Below are positions 9,505 to 17,556 of a stretch of 64,000 bases of DNA, in pieces. The notes below the pieces were generated by a model. It ran no database searches and had not been told where the DNA came from. It saw only the letters and a list, made by a program, of their open reading frames with translations. Source of the DNA: Methylobacterium sp. SyP6R (GTDB lineage Bacteria > Pseudomonadota > Alphaproteobacteria > Rhizobiales > Beijerinckiaceae); NCBI RefSeq assembly GCF_019216885.1, contig NZ_JAAQRC020000001.1, positions 3,206,501-3,270,500 of the forward strand. Reading direction: 5' to 3'. The first letter of the stretch is position 1. Each line of letters starts with the position of its first letter. A program made the position numbers and the translations under genes.

Positions 9505-9594
9505 TGGCGGAGAGGGAGGGATTCGAACCCCCGATGGACTTGCGCCCATGCCGCATTTCGAGTGCGGTGCATTCAACCGCTCTGCCACCTCTCC
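9505..9594 (-). tRNA. tRNA-Ser (anticodon CGA)
   Basis: On the minus strand: 7-bp acceptor stem GGAGAGG/CCTCTCC, anticodon stem CCGCA/TGCGG with loop CTCGAAA giving anticodon CGA (reads UCG), a long variable arm (CATGGGCGCAAGTCCATC) typical of class II tRNA-Ser, a T arm with TTCGAAT, discriminator G and an encoded CCA at 9505-9507. Confidence 0.97.
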
Positions 9595-9683
9595 GCGGGC
9601 GCCGTCGCCAGCGCAGGCGGGGCATTAGCATGGGTTCTCGCCGGACCACAAGCGCGGATCGGCGAGAAACCGAAATTTGGCCG

Positions 9684-10028
9684 TCAGGCGACGGAGCGGC
9701 TGCCCGCGAGGCTGATGCGGCGCTGGCCGGGGTGGCGGGCCTCGGCGCTGCGCGGCGCGGTGCGAGACTGGGCGAACAGCACCGCCCCGGCATGGCCGGC
9801 CACCCGCACCAGGTCGGTTTCGGTGCAGGCAGAGGCGACGCGCAGGCCGAGGGCGTGAAGGTGGCTCTTGCCGTACAGGTACGTCGCGAGGCGGGCGCGG
9901 GTCGCCGACGGGATGTCGGCGAGCACCGTCTCCACCACCTCCGTATCGCCGCGATAGAGCGTGCCGAGCACGTCGAGCGAAACCGGGCAGTCGTCGGAGA
10001 AGGGCAGGCGGGCCTGCGGCGCGGGCAT
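9684..10028 (-). CDS. Conserved hypothetical protein under a CtrA-like site
   Basis: A 114-residue protein of unknown function, MPAPQARLPFSDDCPVSLDV at the start, with a compact, probably helical body to about residue 90 and an Arg/Ser-rich tail. The ATG at 10028 has GAGG five bases upstream. A perfect inverted repeat containing TTAA-N7-TTAA lies 45 bp upstream, which suggests cell-cycle control. No family is recognised. The tRNA-Ser gene lies downstream on the same strand. Confidence 0.6.
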   Translation of the reverse strand: MPAPQARLPFSDDCPVSLDVLGTLYRGDTEVVETVLADIPSATRARLATYLYGKSHLHALGLRVASACTETDLVRVAGHAGAVLFAQSRTAPRSAEARHPGQRRISLAGSRSVA

Positions 10029-10072
10029 GGGGACCTCGGGATGATTGGGAGTTGCCCGCAGGGTCGCGCGGC

Positions 10073-10095
10073 GTGCTTAACAGAAGGTTAAGCAC
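10073..10095. promoter_or_regulatory. CtrA-type binding site within a perfect inverted repeat
   Basis: GTGCTTAAC (10073-10081), spacer AGAAG, GTTAAGCAC (10087-10095). It contains TTAA-N7-TTAA (TTAA at 10077-10080 and 10088-10091), the alphaproteobacterial CtrA consensus. It sits 45 bp upstream of the start of the 114-residue protein gene on the minus strand. The dyad could also be an operator for another regulator. Confidence 0.55.
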
Positions 10096-10335
10096 AGGCT
10101 GGAAATCCCCAACCTGCAAGTCGTCCCGAGACCTGATGCGCCGGGGCCACTGTCCTGCCGGGCGCCGTGCCCCCCCTGCCGCCGCGCCGATCCGTTGTCG
10201 CCGCAATGCAGAGGCGGCAGCGTCGGTCTGAAACCTGCGACATCGCCCCGCGGGAGACTGACGGGCCCTCGAAACCGATGGGACGGAACCCGGATTACTC
10301 TCCCGCGTTATCAAGCCCCTGCGCCGCGTGGGGTG

Positions 10336-10857
10336 TCACGGATGCTTGTGGATCGGGTCGACCCAGTAGACGGCTTCCGGCCGTTCGACCGGCTCGATGT
10401 CGGTGATGTTGACCACGACCGCCTCGTTGTCGGAGCGTACCAAGACGCATTCCAGCGCCTCGTCCGGCGACGCGTTGATCTCCTGGTGCGGCACGTAGGG
10501 CGGCACGTAGATGAAGTCGCCCGGTCCCGCCTCGGCGACGAATTCGAGCCGTTCGCCCCAGCGCATCCGGGCGCGGCCGCGCACCACGTAGATCACGCTC
10601 TCGAGCGCGCCGTGATGGTGCACGCCGGTCTTGGCGTCGGGCTCGATCGCCACGGTGCCGGCCCAGATCTTCTGCGCTCCGACCCGCGCGTGGTTGATCG
10701 CCGCCTGACGGAACATGCCGGGAGTCTGCGCGGTATTGGGGTCGAGCTTGTCGCCGGTGATCACCCGGACGCCGTCGTGCTTCCAGCGCGGCCCGTCGTG
10801 GGGGTGATCATGGGTATGCGAGTGATCATCGGCGTGGTCATGGGGGTCTACCGACAT
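10336..10857 (-). CDS. Cupin domain-containing protein with His-rich N-terminus
   Basis: A 173-residue single-cupin protein. Residues 1-22 are His/Asp-rich (MSVDPHDHADDHSHTHDHPH), a likely metal-handling tail. The cupin core shows motif 1 around GVHHHGALESVIYVVRG and motif 2 PGDFIYVPPYVPHQEIN, so a metal-binding beta-barrel is expected. Substrate and reaction cannot be told from sequence. It appears monocistronic, with non-coding DNA on both sides. Confidence 0.85.
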   Translation of the reverse strand: MSVDPHDHADDHSHTHDHPHDGPRWKHDGVRVITGDKLDPNTAQTPGMFRQAAINHARVGAQKIWAGTVAIEPDAKTGVHHHGALESVIYVVRGRARMRWGERLEFVAEAGPGDFIYVPPYVPHQEINASPDEALECVLVRSDNEAVVVNITDIEPVERPEAVYWVDPIHKHP

Positions 10858-11445
10858 CGGCGGTCTCCGGTTCGTCCAGTCCTGCTTCGTTCAGGTCTGC
10901 ATCCTGCGCCACGGGGCGACGGCACGCTAGACCGCTCCGTGTCCCTAGCGTTTGTTTTATAGAACGATCATCCGTCGTGCGCGAGGCAGTGGCGTAGAAA
11001 ACAGCCGCGGCGCAGCGGTTCTGCTCCGGATGCGCTCGCCGGGAAAAGCTTCTTGTCTTTCAAACTGTTCCATAAAAAGAACATTCTCGTTGACAGCGGC
11101 GCCCGTTCGGCCGATCCTTTCCAGGCCTTCAGGGGTCGACGAAACGGACCCCTCGCCGCGGTGATTTGAGGCGATTGCGCCGCGAGACCAAACGCTAAAG
11201 CACCCGGGCGCCCGCGCGGCGCCTTTGGGCCAACCCGGAGATCTTCAGCGATGCTGCTGTGCCGCATGCTCTTTGCCGGCCGCCCCGTTCCGGCTTGCCC
11301 GATTCCGTGTCGCTGCGGCGGCCGCCGCGCCTGAGACGCGCGCCGTCCGCTGAGGGCCCCGAGACCGGCCCGACTCTTGCTAAGCTTATTCCTGAGACAT
11401 TCTCGCGGCGCCCCGAGCGGCGGCCGCGGCCGGAGACATACGCCC
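10858..11445. other. 588-bp intergenic region
   Basis: No supported gene. It contains short AT-rich patches (near 10940-10975 and 11050-11095, the latter with a GTTC-N8-GAAC dyad) that could hold promoters for the flanking divergent genes. Open frames across it are antisense shadows with Arg/Pro-rich composition. Confidence 0.5.
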
Positions 11446-11643
11446 ATGCAGCCTGCCCGCATCGTCGAGGTCGGCGAGACCTCCGCCGGCATCGTCGTTC
11501 CCGAGACCGATGGCTTCCGGTTCTTCTCCGCCCATCCGGACTTCCACACCCTGGAAGGTCGGGTCTTCCGCAGCCCGCGCCACGCCACCCGCGCGGCCCA
11601 GGACCTGCACGCCCGCAAGCGCAGCCGCCGCCTCGCCGCCTGA
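11446..11643 (+). CDS. Small conserved hypothetical protein
   Basis: A 65-residue protein starting MQPARIVEVGETSAGIVVPE, with a short beta-rich N-terminal half (up to about residue 40) and a basic helical end (ARKRSRRLAA). The composition is coding-like and the ATG is preceded by GGAGA at 7-8 nt. It may be a small nucleic-acid-binding or regulatory protein, but nothing proves that. It converges on ubiB with a shared hairpin between them. Confidence 0.55.
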   Translation: MQPARIVEVGETSAGIVVPETDGFRFFSAHPDFHTLEGRVFRSPRHATRAAQDLHARKRSRRLAA

Positions 11644-11666
11644 GCGAAGCGCGTCACGTCGAACAG

Positions 11667-11702
11667 GGCAGGGGCCGTCCCGGCAGCGGGGCGGCCCCTG
11701 CC
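11667..11702. terminator. Bidirectional hairpin between convergent genes
   Basis: An 11-bp perfect stem GGCAGGGGCCG (11667-11677) / CGGCCCCTGCC (11692-11702) with a 14-nt loop lies between the small protein gene and ubiB, which converge. There is no T-run, so any termination would rely on the stem or on Rho. Confidence 0.5.
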
Positions 11703-11707
11703 TCGTC

Positions 11708-13342
11708 TCAGCGGTTGCGGGCGAGCAGCAGGATCCAGCCGATCCCGATCGTCAGCACCAGGATGCCGATGGTGGCGAAGGCCGGGGTGCCGTGCTCCAT
11801 CAGCCGCGGCGCGAGCTGGGTGGCGAAGGCCGCCACCACCAGGCCGACCGCGACCCGGGCGGCGGCGCGCTCGATCCCGCGGGTCAGCTTGTCCATGCCC
11901 TTGAGCTCGATCTCCACCGTGACTCGGCCCTGCTTGAGGCGCACCAGCATCAGGTGGATCAGCGTCGGCAGCTCGGAGGCCGCGCCGTAGAGCCCGGTCG
12001 CCAGGCCCTGGAACCGGCCCTTCAGGTCCTTGACCGAGAATTGCTGCCGCATGTGGCGGCTGACCGTCGGGCCGGCGGCCGCGAACAGGTCGAAGGCCGG
12101 GTCGAGCTGGCGCATCACGCCGTCGGCCGTGACCAGCCCCTTGAACAGGATCGCGAGATCGGTCGGCATCGCCAGATCGTTCTCGCGCGCCATGGTCATG
12201 AAGTCGGTCAGCACCAGGCCGAGATTGAGCGTCGCGCCGTTGTGGCGGGTGACGAAGGATTGCGAGGCCGCCTCGAGCTTGGTGAGATCCGGGTTGCTGG
12301 CGCCGGTCCAGTCGAGCAGGACCGCCATCAGCCCGTCGGCATCCTCCTGCAGCATCGCGCCGATCAGCATCAGGAGCTGCGAGCGGCGGCGCTGCGACAG
12401 CCGTCCAACGATGCCGAAATCGATGAAGGCGATCCGGTTGCCGGGCATCGCCAGCAGGTTGCCCGGATGCGGGTCGGCGTGGAAGAGGCCCTCGATCATC
12501 GCCATCTGCAGGAAGGCGTCGACGCCGCGCTGGGCCAGCACCTTGCGGTCGAGCCCGGCTTCCTCCAGGCGCTTGGTGTCCGTCGGCGGGATGCCGTGGA
12601 TGAATTCCTGCACCAGCACCCGCTCGGAGGTGTATTCCCAATAGACCTTCGGGAACACGACGTCGTCGCGATCGGGGAAGAGCGCCGCCAGCATCTCGCA
12701 ATTGCGGCCCTCGTTGGCGAGGTCGAGTTCCTCGCGCAGGCCGTTGGCGATGTGGCGCATCTGCTCGGTCGGCCGGTAGCGGGCCATCTCGGGCCACTCG
12801 GTCTCGACGATACGCGAGGCATGCGACAGGAGCCGCAAATCCGCCTCGATGATCTTCTGGAGCCCCGGGCGCCGGACCTTGACGATCACCTCCTCGCCGG
12901 TCTCGAGCTTGGCGCGATAGACCTGGGCGATCGACGCCGAGGCGATCGGGTTGGTGTCGAATTCCGAAAAGATCTCGGCCGGCGGGGCGCCGAGATCGGC
13001 CTCCAGCTGCGGCCGGATCACCTCCCAGGGCAGCGGCGCGACCTTGTCGTGCAGCTTGCCGAGTTCCTCGGTCCATTGCGGCGCCAGCAGGTCGGCACGG
13101 CTCGCCAGCACCTGGCCGAGCTTGATGAAGGTGGGCCCCAAGGCCTCGATCGCCCGGCGCAGGCGCTCGGGCTGCGACAGGCGGGTGAGGTCGACGGCGG
13201 GGGCGCTGCGCCAGGAGAGCCGCGGGATCGCCCGCAGACCGAGCCGGTCGACGACCTTGTTGACCCCGAAACCGATCAGGATGCCGGCGATTTCCTGGAG
13301 GCGCTGGCGGTCCCGCGCCGCGACGATGGCGGTTTTCAGCAT
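11708..13342 (-). CDS. ubiB: UbiB / ABC1 (AarF) atypical kinase
   Basis: A 544-residue ubiquinone-biosynthesis accessory ATPase. It has the family KxGQ motif (PTFIKLGQVLASRADLL), the Ala-rich nucleotide loop replacement (NPIASASIAQVYRAKL), ExD-type EELDLANEGRN, catalytic HADPHPGNLL and the DFG-like AFIDFGIVG. Two C-terminal transmembrane helices (about 490-540) anchor it to the inner membrane, as in the family. UbiB/COQ8 proteins are thought to help extract or assemble ubiquinone precursors. The usual ubiE partner is not in the window. Confidence 0.93.
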   Translation of the reverse strand: MLKTAIVAARDRQRLQEIAGILIGFGVNKVVDRLGLRAIPRLSWRSAPAVDLTRLSQPERLRRAIEALGPTFIKLGQVLASRADLLAPQWTEELGKLHDKVAPLPWEVIRPQLEADLGAPPAEIFSEFDTNPIASASIAQVYRAKLETGEEVIVKVRRPGLQKIIEADLRLLSHASRIVETEWPEMARYRPTEQMRHIANGLREELDLANEGRNCEMLAALFPDRDDVVFPKVYWEYTSERVLVQEFIHGIPPTDTKRLEEAGLDRKVLAQRGVDAFLQMAMIEGLFHADPHPGNLLAMPGNRIAFIDFGIVGRLSQRRRSQLLMLIGAMLQEDADGLMAVLLDWTGASNPDLTKLEAASQSFVTRHNGATLNLGLVLTDFMTMARENDLAMPTDLAILFKGLVTADGVMRQLDPAFDLFAAAGPTVSRHMRQQFSVKDLKGRFQGLATGLYGAASELPTLIHLMLVRLKQGRVTVEIELKGMDKLTRGIERAAARVAVGLVVAAFATQLAPRLMEHGTPAFATIGILVLTIGIGWILLLARNR

Positions 13343-13686
13343 CTGCGCGTCGACTCTGCTCGGCTGGCATGGGTGGGGGCGCCGGCGGGGGCGGGCCGGA
13401 CGAATGGGGCGACGCGGGCGGGAGAGCCGCCCGGGCCGATGATGGGGATGGGCGCGCGCCTCGGCATCCTGGTCCTCCCGAACACGTCCGGCTCTTCACG
13501 CGACGCTCGCGGCCGCCTCCATGCGCGGTCAACCGGGCGGGACTGGGGCGGCCGGCGCGGGCTGTCCGGCGGTAGCGCATGACCCGGGTGAGCACAATCA
13601 CATCGGCGCCCGGAGCCATCGAGGCCTGGGCGCTCCAATGCCGCAACACGCCGCCTCACGCTCCGTCCGCTCCCTTCCACGCGCGA

Positions 13687-13718
13687 AGGCCGGCCCCGGG
13701 GAGCCCCGGGACCGGCCT
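13687..13718 (-). terminator. Strong hairpin downstream of the repeat-rich secreted protein
   Basis: A 15-bp GC stem (13687-13701 with 13704-13718, one G-T pair) and a 2-nt loop lies 30 bp past the stop codon of the minus-strand gene. No T-run follows, so it is an intrinsic-terminator-like or mRNA-stabilising stem. Confidence 0.5.
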
Positions 13719-13747
13719 CGTTCCTCGTCGGACGATGGGATGCCGGA

Positions 13748-15097
13748 TTACATCCGGCCGCCGGCTCCTGCGCCGCCGGACTGGCCGGCCTTGGCACCGC
13801 CCTCCTGCATCGACTTGCCATCCATCGACTTGCCACCCATGGACTTGCCGTCCATCGACGTGCCGCCCGGCTGGCCGCCGCGCCGGGTGCTGCCGGTGGT
13901 CTCCGGGCCGGTGCCGCGGCCGCCCATCTGGCGGTCGTTCGCCTGCCGCTCGTTCATGCCGCGCTCGGACCCGGTGCGGCCGGGCTGGTTGCCGGCGGCC
14001 TGCTCGGGCTTGGTGCCGGTGCGCTCACCCATCTCGCGGCGGTCGTTGCCGTCCTTCTTCGTCTCGCCCCGCGACAGGTCGCGGTTGCGCTCGCGGTCCA
14101 TCCGGCCGTCGCGGCGCTCCTCGCTGCGGCTCAGGCGATCCTCGCGGCGCTCGCTGCGGACGTCCTCACGGCCGCGGACGCTGCCGGTGACGCTGGTCCG
14201 CTCGCTGACCGACAGGCGGCGATACTCGGGCGAGCCGACGAGGACGCGCCGGCCGGAGATCACGACGTAGCGGTCGGCGCCGGTGCGCTCGGACACGATC
14301 AGGCGACGATATTCCGGCGAGCCGTAGATCACCCGCTGGCCGCGGACCACGACGTACCGGCGCGGTCCGCTCTTCTCGCGGATGACGAGGCGGCGGTACT
14401 CGGGCGAGCCGACCCGCACCCGGCGGCCCTCGATCGTCACGAACTCGACCCGGCCGGGACGCACCCGCTGCTCGCGCCGCTCGACCACGACGAGGCGGCG
14501 ATACTCCGGCGAGCCGTAGATCACCCGCTGACCGGCGATGGTCACATAGCGGCGGCCGCCGACCGTGGTGATCCGGTCCTCGCGCGCCTCGCTGCGGAAG
14601 CCGGCCCGGTGCTCGCGATGCTCGATGCGGTCGGCCCGGTCGCCGCGGCGATCCATCCGGCGGTCGCCGTCGCGGCGCTCGTCCATCGCCCGACGGGTGT
14701 CGCGGTCGCCTCCGCGTGTGGTCTCGGCACGGTCGCGGGTCCCGTCCTTGCGGTCCGCCGCACCATCCTTGTTCATTGCGGACTCTTTGGCGGACTCCTT
14801 GCCGGCGCCCTGGCGGCTCTGCTCGGCGCGGGCCTGGCCCATCCCGGCCTTGCCGGCGTCACCCTTGCCTGTGTCGCCCTTGCCAGCGTCACCTTTGCCC
14901 ATCTCGCCGCGGGCCTGCTGGCCGGCGCCCATCTGGCCGCCCTGCGCGCCGCCCGGCCCGGCCTTCGGGCCGGACTGGCTCATCTCGCCGCCACGACCCG
15001 CCGCACCGCTCGGGCTGGCACCCGGGCTCCCTGCGGTCTGCGCATAGGCCGAAGTGCTGAGCAGCAGCGCGGCCAGTCCAACTGTCAATCTGTTCAT
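13748..15097 (-). CDS. Secreted low-complexity protein with four GSPEYRR repeats
   Basis: A 449-residue protein with a signal peptide (MNRLTVGLAALLLSTSAYAQ). Residues about 20-100 are Gly/Ala/Lys-rich (KGDAGKGDTGKGDAGK), 100-160 Arg/Asp-rich. The core (about 165-290) holds four copies of a roughly 30-residue unit, YVxIxGxRVxxGSPEYRRLxVxER, each predicted as a short beta-hairpin. The C-terminus is low complexity with MDGKSMGGKSMDGKSM. It is probably periplasmic or surface-associated. Function is unknown; the repeats resemble no enzyme. A strong hairpin follows the gene. Confidence 0.7.
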   Translation of the reverse strand: MNRLTVGLAALLLSTSAYAQTAGSPGASPSGAAGRGGEMSQSGPKAGPGGAQGGQMGAGQQARGEMGKGDAGKGDTGKGDAGKAGMGQARAEQSRQGAGKESAKESAMNKDGAADRKDGTRDRAETTRGGDRDTRRAMDERRDGDRRMDRRGDRADRIEHREHRAGFRSEAREDRITTVGGRRYVTIAGQRVIYGSPEYRRLVVVERREQRVRPGRVEFVTIEGRRVRVGSPEYRRLVIREKSGPRRYVVVRGQRVIYGSPEYRRLIVSERTGADRYVVISGRRVLVGSPEYRRLSVSERTSVTGSVRGREDVRSERREDRLSRSEERRDGRMDRERNRDLSRGETKKDGNDRREMGERTGTKPEQAAGNQPGRTGSERGMNERQANDRQMGGRGTGPETTGSTRRGGQPGGTSMDGKSMGGKSMDGKSMQEGGAKAGQSGGAGAGGRM

Positions 15098-15428
15098 GGT
15101 CGGTCGCCTCCCTGCGCGCCGGGATTGGGTGCGGCGGCGCTTTGAAGATGCTTCAAAACGCCGACTTCAAAATATCGTTCCGGACTATTCGTCTGTCGTC
15201 TGACGTATCGTGCACTCGAACGGCCGAGCTTGCAAATGAAGACTTGCCGTCACGCTGCGCGGCACCGGGCGGACTGGGTCACGTCCCGGCGCCCCGCTCA
15301 CGCGCGGGCATCGCCGCGCGGAACTGTTTCCGCAGCGCCAACGTTGCTGCGACCGTAGCCGTTTTGTCTCTCGCGCCGACGGCGCGGGAGCGTCGGCACG
15401 GCATCGCAACGGGGGTCGAGCGGGCAGG
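15098..15428. other. 331-bp divergent intergenic region
   Basis: It separates the repeat-rich secreted protein from the PBP-like fusion. A small dyad TTTGAAG-ATG-CTTCAAA lies near 15140-15157 and the AT-rich stretch 15150-15240 could hold divergent promoters. No gene is seen. Confidence 0.4.
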
Positions 15429-17507
15429 ATGGTGGCGGAGCCGATGTCGACGCAGCCCGGACGGGATTGGATGGACCTGTCCAGCCCGCCGCCGCAGGTG
15501 AGGACGGACATCCCCGATCCCTCCCGCGCCTCCACCGCCCGCAGCGGCTTCGTCACGGGGCTGGCCTGGATCCGCACCGGCGCGGCGCGGGCCGGGAGCG
15601 CCGCCGCAGGGCATTTCCAGCCGGTCGTCTCGGCGGCCGCCGCGCCGCTGCGCCGGGTGGCGCCCGCCTGGCAGGGCGCGGCCAAGCGCGTCGGGTCCCA
15701 TCCGTTCGCCTCCCGCGCGGCCGGCGCGGCGCGGCGGGCCGGGGCGCTGCCCTGGGGCCGCGCGCTGCTGCTCGCGGGCCTGGGCGTGGTCGGCCTCGCC
15801 GCCCTGTTCCTGGTCTGGTGTGCCGCGACGCTGCCGCCCCTGCGCGGGACGCTGCCGACGCCCCGCACCGTCACGGTGCAGGCGCAGGACGGCACGCCGA
15901 TCGCCCGCCGCGACGTCGCACGGGGGCGGGCGCTCCCCCTGGCCTCGGTGTCGCCGGCCATGATCCAGGCCTTCCTGGCGGCGCAGGATCCGTGGTTCGA
16001 GGACGGGTACCGGCTCGATGCCGGAGGGATCGCCGCCGTGATCCGCCGCTCGTTCCGCGACACGATCAGCGACGGCCCCCGCTCCGGCGGCCCGCGCCTG
16101 ACCCAGCGCCTGGTCCGCCGCGATCTGATCGGGGCGGTTCCCGGCGAGCCGCGCAGCCTCGCCGACCGGGTGCGGGAGGCGATGCTGGTCCTGTGGCTCT
16201 CCGCCCGGGAGAGCGACGCGCAGATCCTGGCCCGCGCCCTCGACCTCGCGCGCTTCGGCCCCGACCTCGTCGGGGTCGACGCGGCCGCCCGGACCCTGTT
16301 CGGCAAGGAGCCGGCAACGCTCGGCACGGCCGAGGCAGCCTATCTCGCCGGCTCGACCCTCGCCCCCGCCCAGCAGCCCGACCGCGACGTGACGGAGATC
16401 CGCGCCCTCGGCCATGCCGTCCTCGACGGCATGGTGATGCGCGGCCGCTTGAGCGCGGCGGAGGCCACGGAGGCCGGGCGGGCGCTCGACGGCCTCAGTC
16501 CTGTCGGCACCACGCCGGTGATCCGCAGCGGCTTTCCCGATCTCGTCCTCTCCGGGGCGGCCGACCGCCTCGGCCCCGACGCACCGCGCGAGGCGGTGGT
16601 CCGCACCACCCTCGACCGCGACCTCCAGGCGATGGCCGAGAAGGCAGTCGACCGCCGCCTCGACGCCGCCGGTCGCGGCGGCACCCGGGCCGGCCTCCTG
16701 GTCCTCGGCCCCGATGGCGGCGTGCAGGCGGTCGTCGCCGGCGGCACCTCCCTCGCGGACACGCCGGCGGCTCGCCGTGCTGCGAGCGCCAGCCTGCGCC
16801 ATCTCGGGCGCGACGGCCGCCCGGTCTATGACCGGCTCGTCGCCGGGCCGATGCCGGCGGCGGCGCGGCGCACGGCCCTGCTCGCACTGCTCGCCGGCCT
16901 CGCCCGCCCGCCGGAAGGAAGCGACGATCCGGCGAGTCGGGACGGTCTGTTCGTCGGCCCGGTCGGTGATCTCCTGGTCGGCACTTATCTGTCGGGGAGT
17001 GCGGCCGAGAACGGGGCCGGCGACGGGCCGGAGGCGCTGTTCCAGGATCTCGCCGCCCAGGTGGCGAAGGCCCGCCCGGTGCCCGTCGCCGAGGCGCGCG
17101 AGGGCGCCCGGGACAGCGCTCGGGAGACCGGCAGCACGGCCCGGGCCGCCCCCCGCCCGGCCTGGCAGAATCCCGGCGAGCGCCCGGCCGCGAGCCCATC
17201 CCTCCGTGGAGTGCCGCGGGTGATCGATACCGGCCGCCTGCGCCTGGATGGGCAATCCGTGCGCCTCGCCGGTGTGGAAGGGCAGGGCGGCGCGCTCGCC
17301 CGCGAGTTCCGTCAGTACCTGCGCCGGCGCGAGGTGACATGCCAGGCGGCCGGCGGGGCCGACCTCTACCGCTGCCGGGCCGGCGACCAGGACCTGTCCG
17401 AGGTGGTTCTGTTCAACGGCGCCGGGCGGGCTGCGCCGGGCGCTCCGCCGGAACTGCAGGCGGCGGAGGCGAACGCGAAGGCGCGCAAGGCGGGGTTGTG
17501 GCAGTGA
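15429..17507 (+). CDS. Degenerate penicillin-binding-protein-like protein with C-terminal SNase-like domain
   Basis: A 692-residue protein (an alternative ATG five codons in, MSTQPGRDW, is possible). Layout: basic cytoplasmic N-terminus (1-110), one transmembrane helix (112-131), a GT51-like region (145-330), a shortened transpeptidase-like region (about 360-560) and an SNase-like beta-barrel at the C-terminus (about 600-692, VIDTGRLRLDGQSVRLAGVE). Key residues are missing: the GT51 catalytic EDxxFxxH reads QDPWFEDGY (186-194) and GGSTITQQ reads GGPRLTQR (220-227). No SxxK or KTG transpeptidase motif is visible, and the nuclease DGDT motif is DTGR. It is probably a non-catalytic envelope scaffold or regulator. 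Confidence 0.65.
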   Translation: MVAEPMSTQPGRDWMDLSSPPPQVRTDIPDPSRASTARSGFVTGLAWIRTGAARAGSAAAGHFQPVVSAAAAPLRRVAPAWQGAAKRVGSHPFASRAAGAARRAGALPWGRALLLAGLGVVGLAALFLVWCAATLPPLRGTLPTPRTVTVQAQDGTPIARRDVARGRALPLASVSPAMIQAFLAAQDPWFEDGYRLDAGGIAAVIRRSFRDTISDGPRSGGPRLTQRLVRRDLIGAVPGEPRSLADRVREAMLVLWLSARESDAQILARALDLARFGPDLVGVDAAARTLFGKEPATLGTAEAAYLAGSTLAPAQQPDRDVTEIRALGHAVLDGMVMRGRLSAAEATEAGRALDGLSPVGTTPVIRSGFPDLVLSGAADRLGPDAPREAVVRTTLDRDLQAMAEKAVDRRLDAAGRGGTRAGLLVLGPDGGVQAVVAGGTSLADTPAARRAASASLRHLGRDGRPVYDRLVAGPMPAAARRTALLALLAGLARPPEGSDDPASRDGLFVGPVGDLLVGTYLSGSAAENGAGDGPEALFQDLAAQVAKARPVPVAEAREGARDSARETGSTARAAPRPAWQNPGERPAASPSLRGVPRVIDTGRLRLDGQSVRLAGVEGQGGALAREFRQYLRRREVTCQAAGGADLYRCRAGDQDLSEVVLFNGAGRAAPGAPPELQAAEANAKARKAGLWQ

Positions 17508-17556
17508 GGGCTACGGCATTTCCAGATCGCGTTGCAGCACGGTACCCAATAGTGGC

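Noticed and set aside
11050..11095. Possible LexA site near GTTC...GAAC
   Set aside because: The half-sites are inverted (GTTC then GAAC), spaced 8, not the direct repeat with N7 that defines the alphaproteobacterial box.
11510..13582. 690-codon plus-strand frame antisense to ubiB
   Set aside because: Antisense shadow rich in His/Gln/Asp/Arg with no domain and no start site.
10968..13649. 893-codon minus-strand frame covering ubiB
   Set aside because: Arg/Pro-rich shadow of ubiB in another frame; the ABC1 kinase motifs are all in the 11708-13342 frame.
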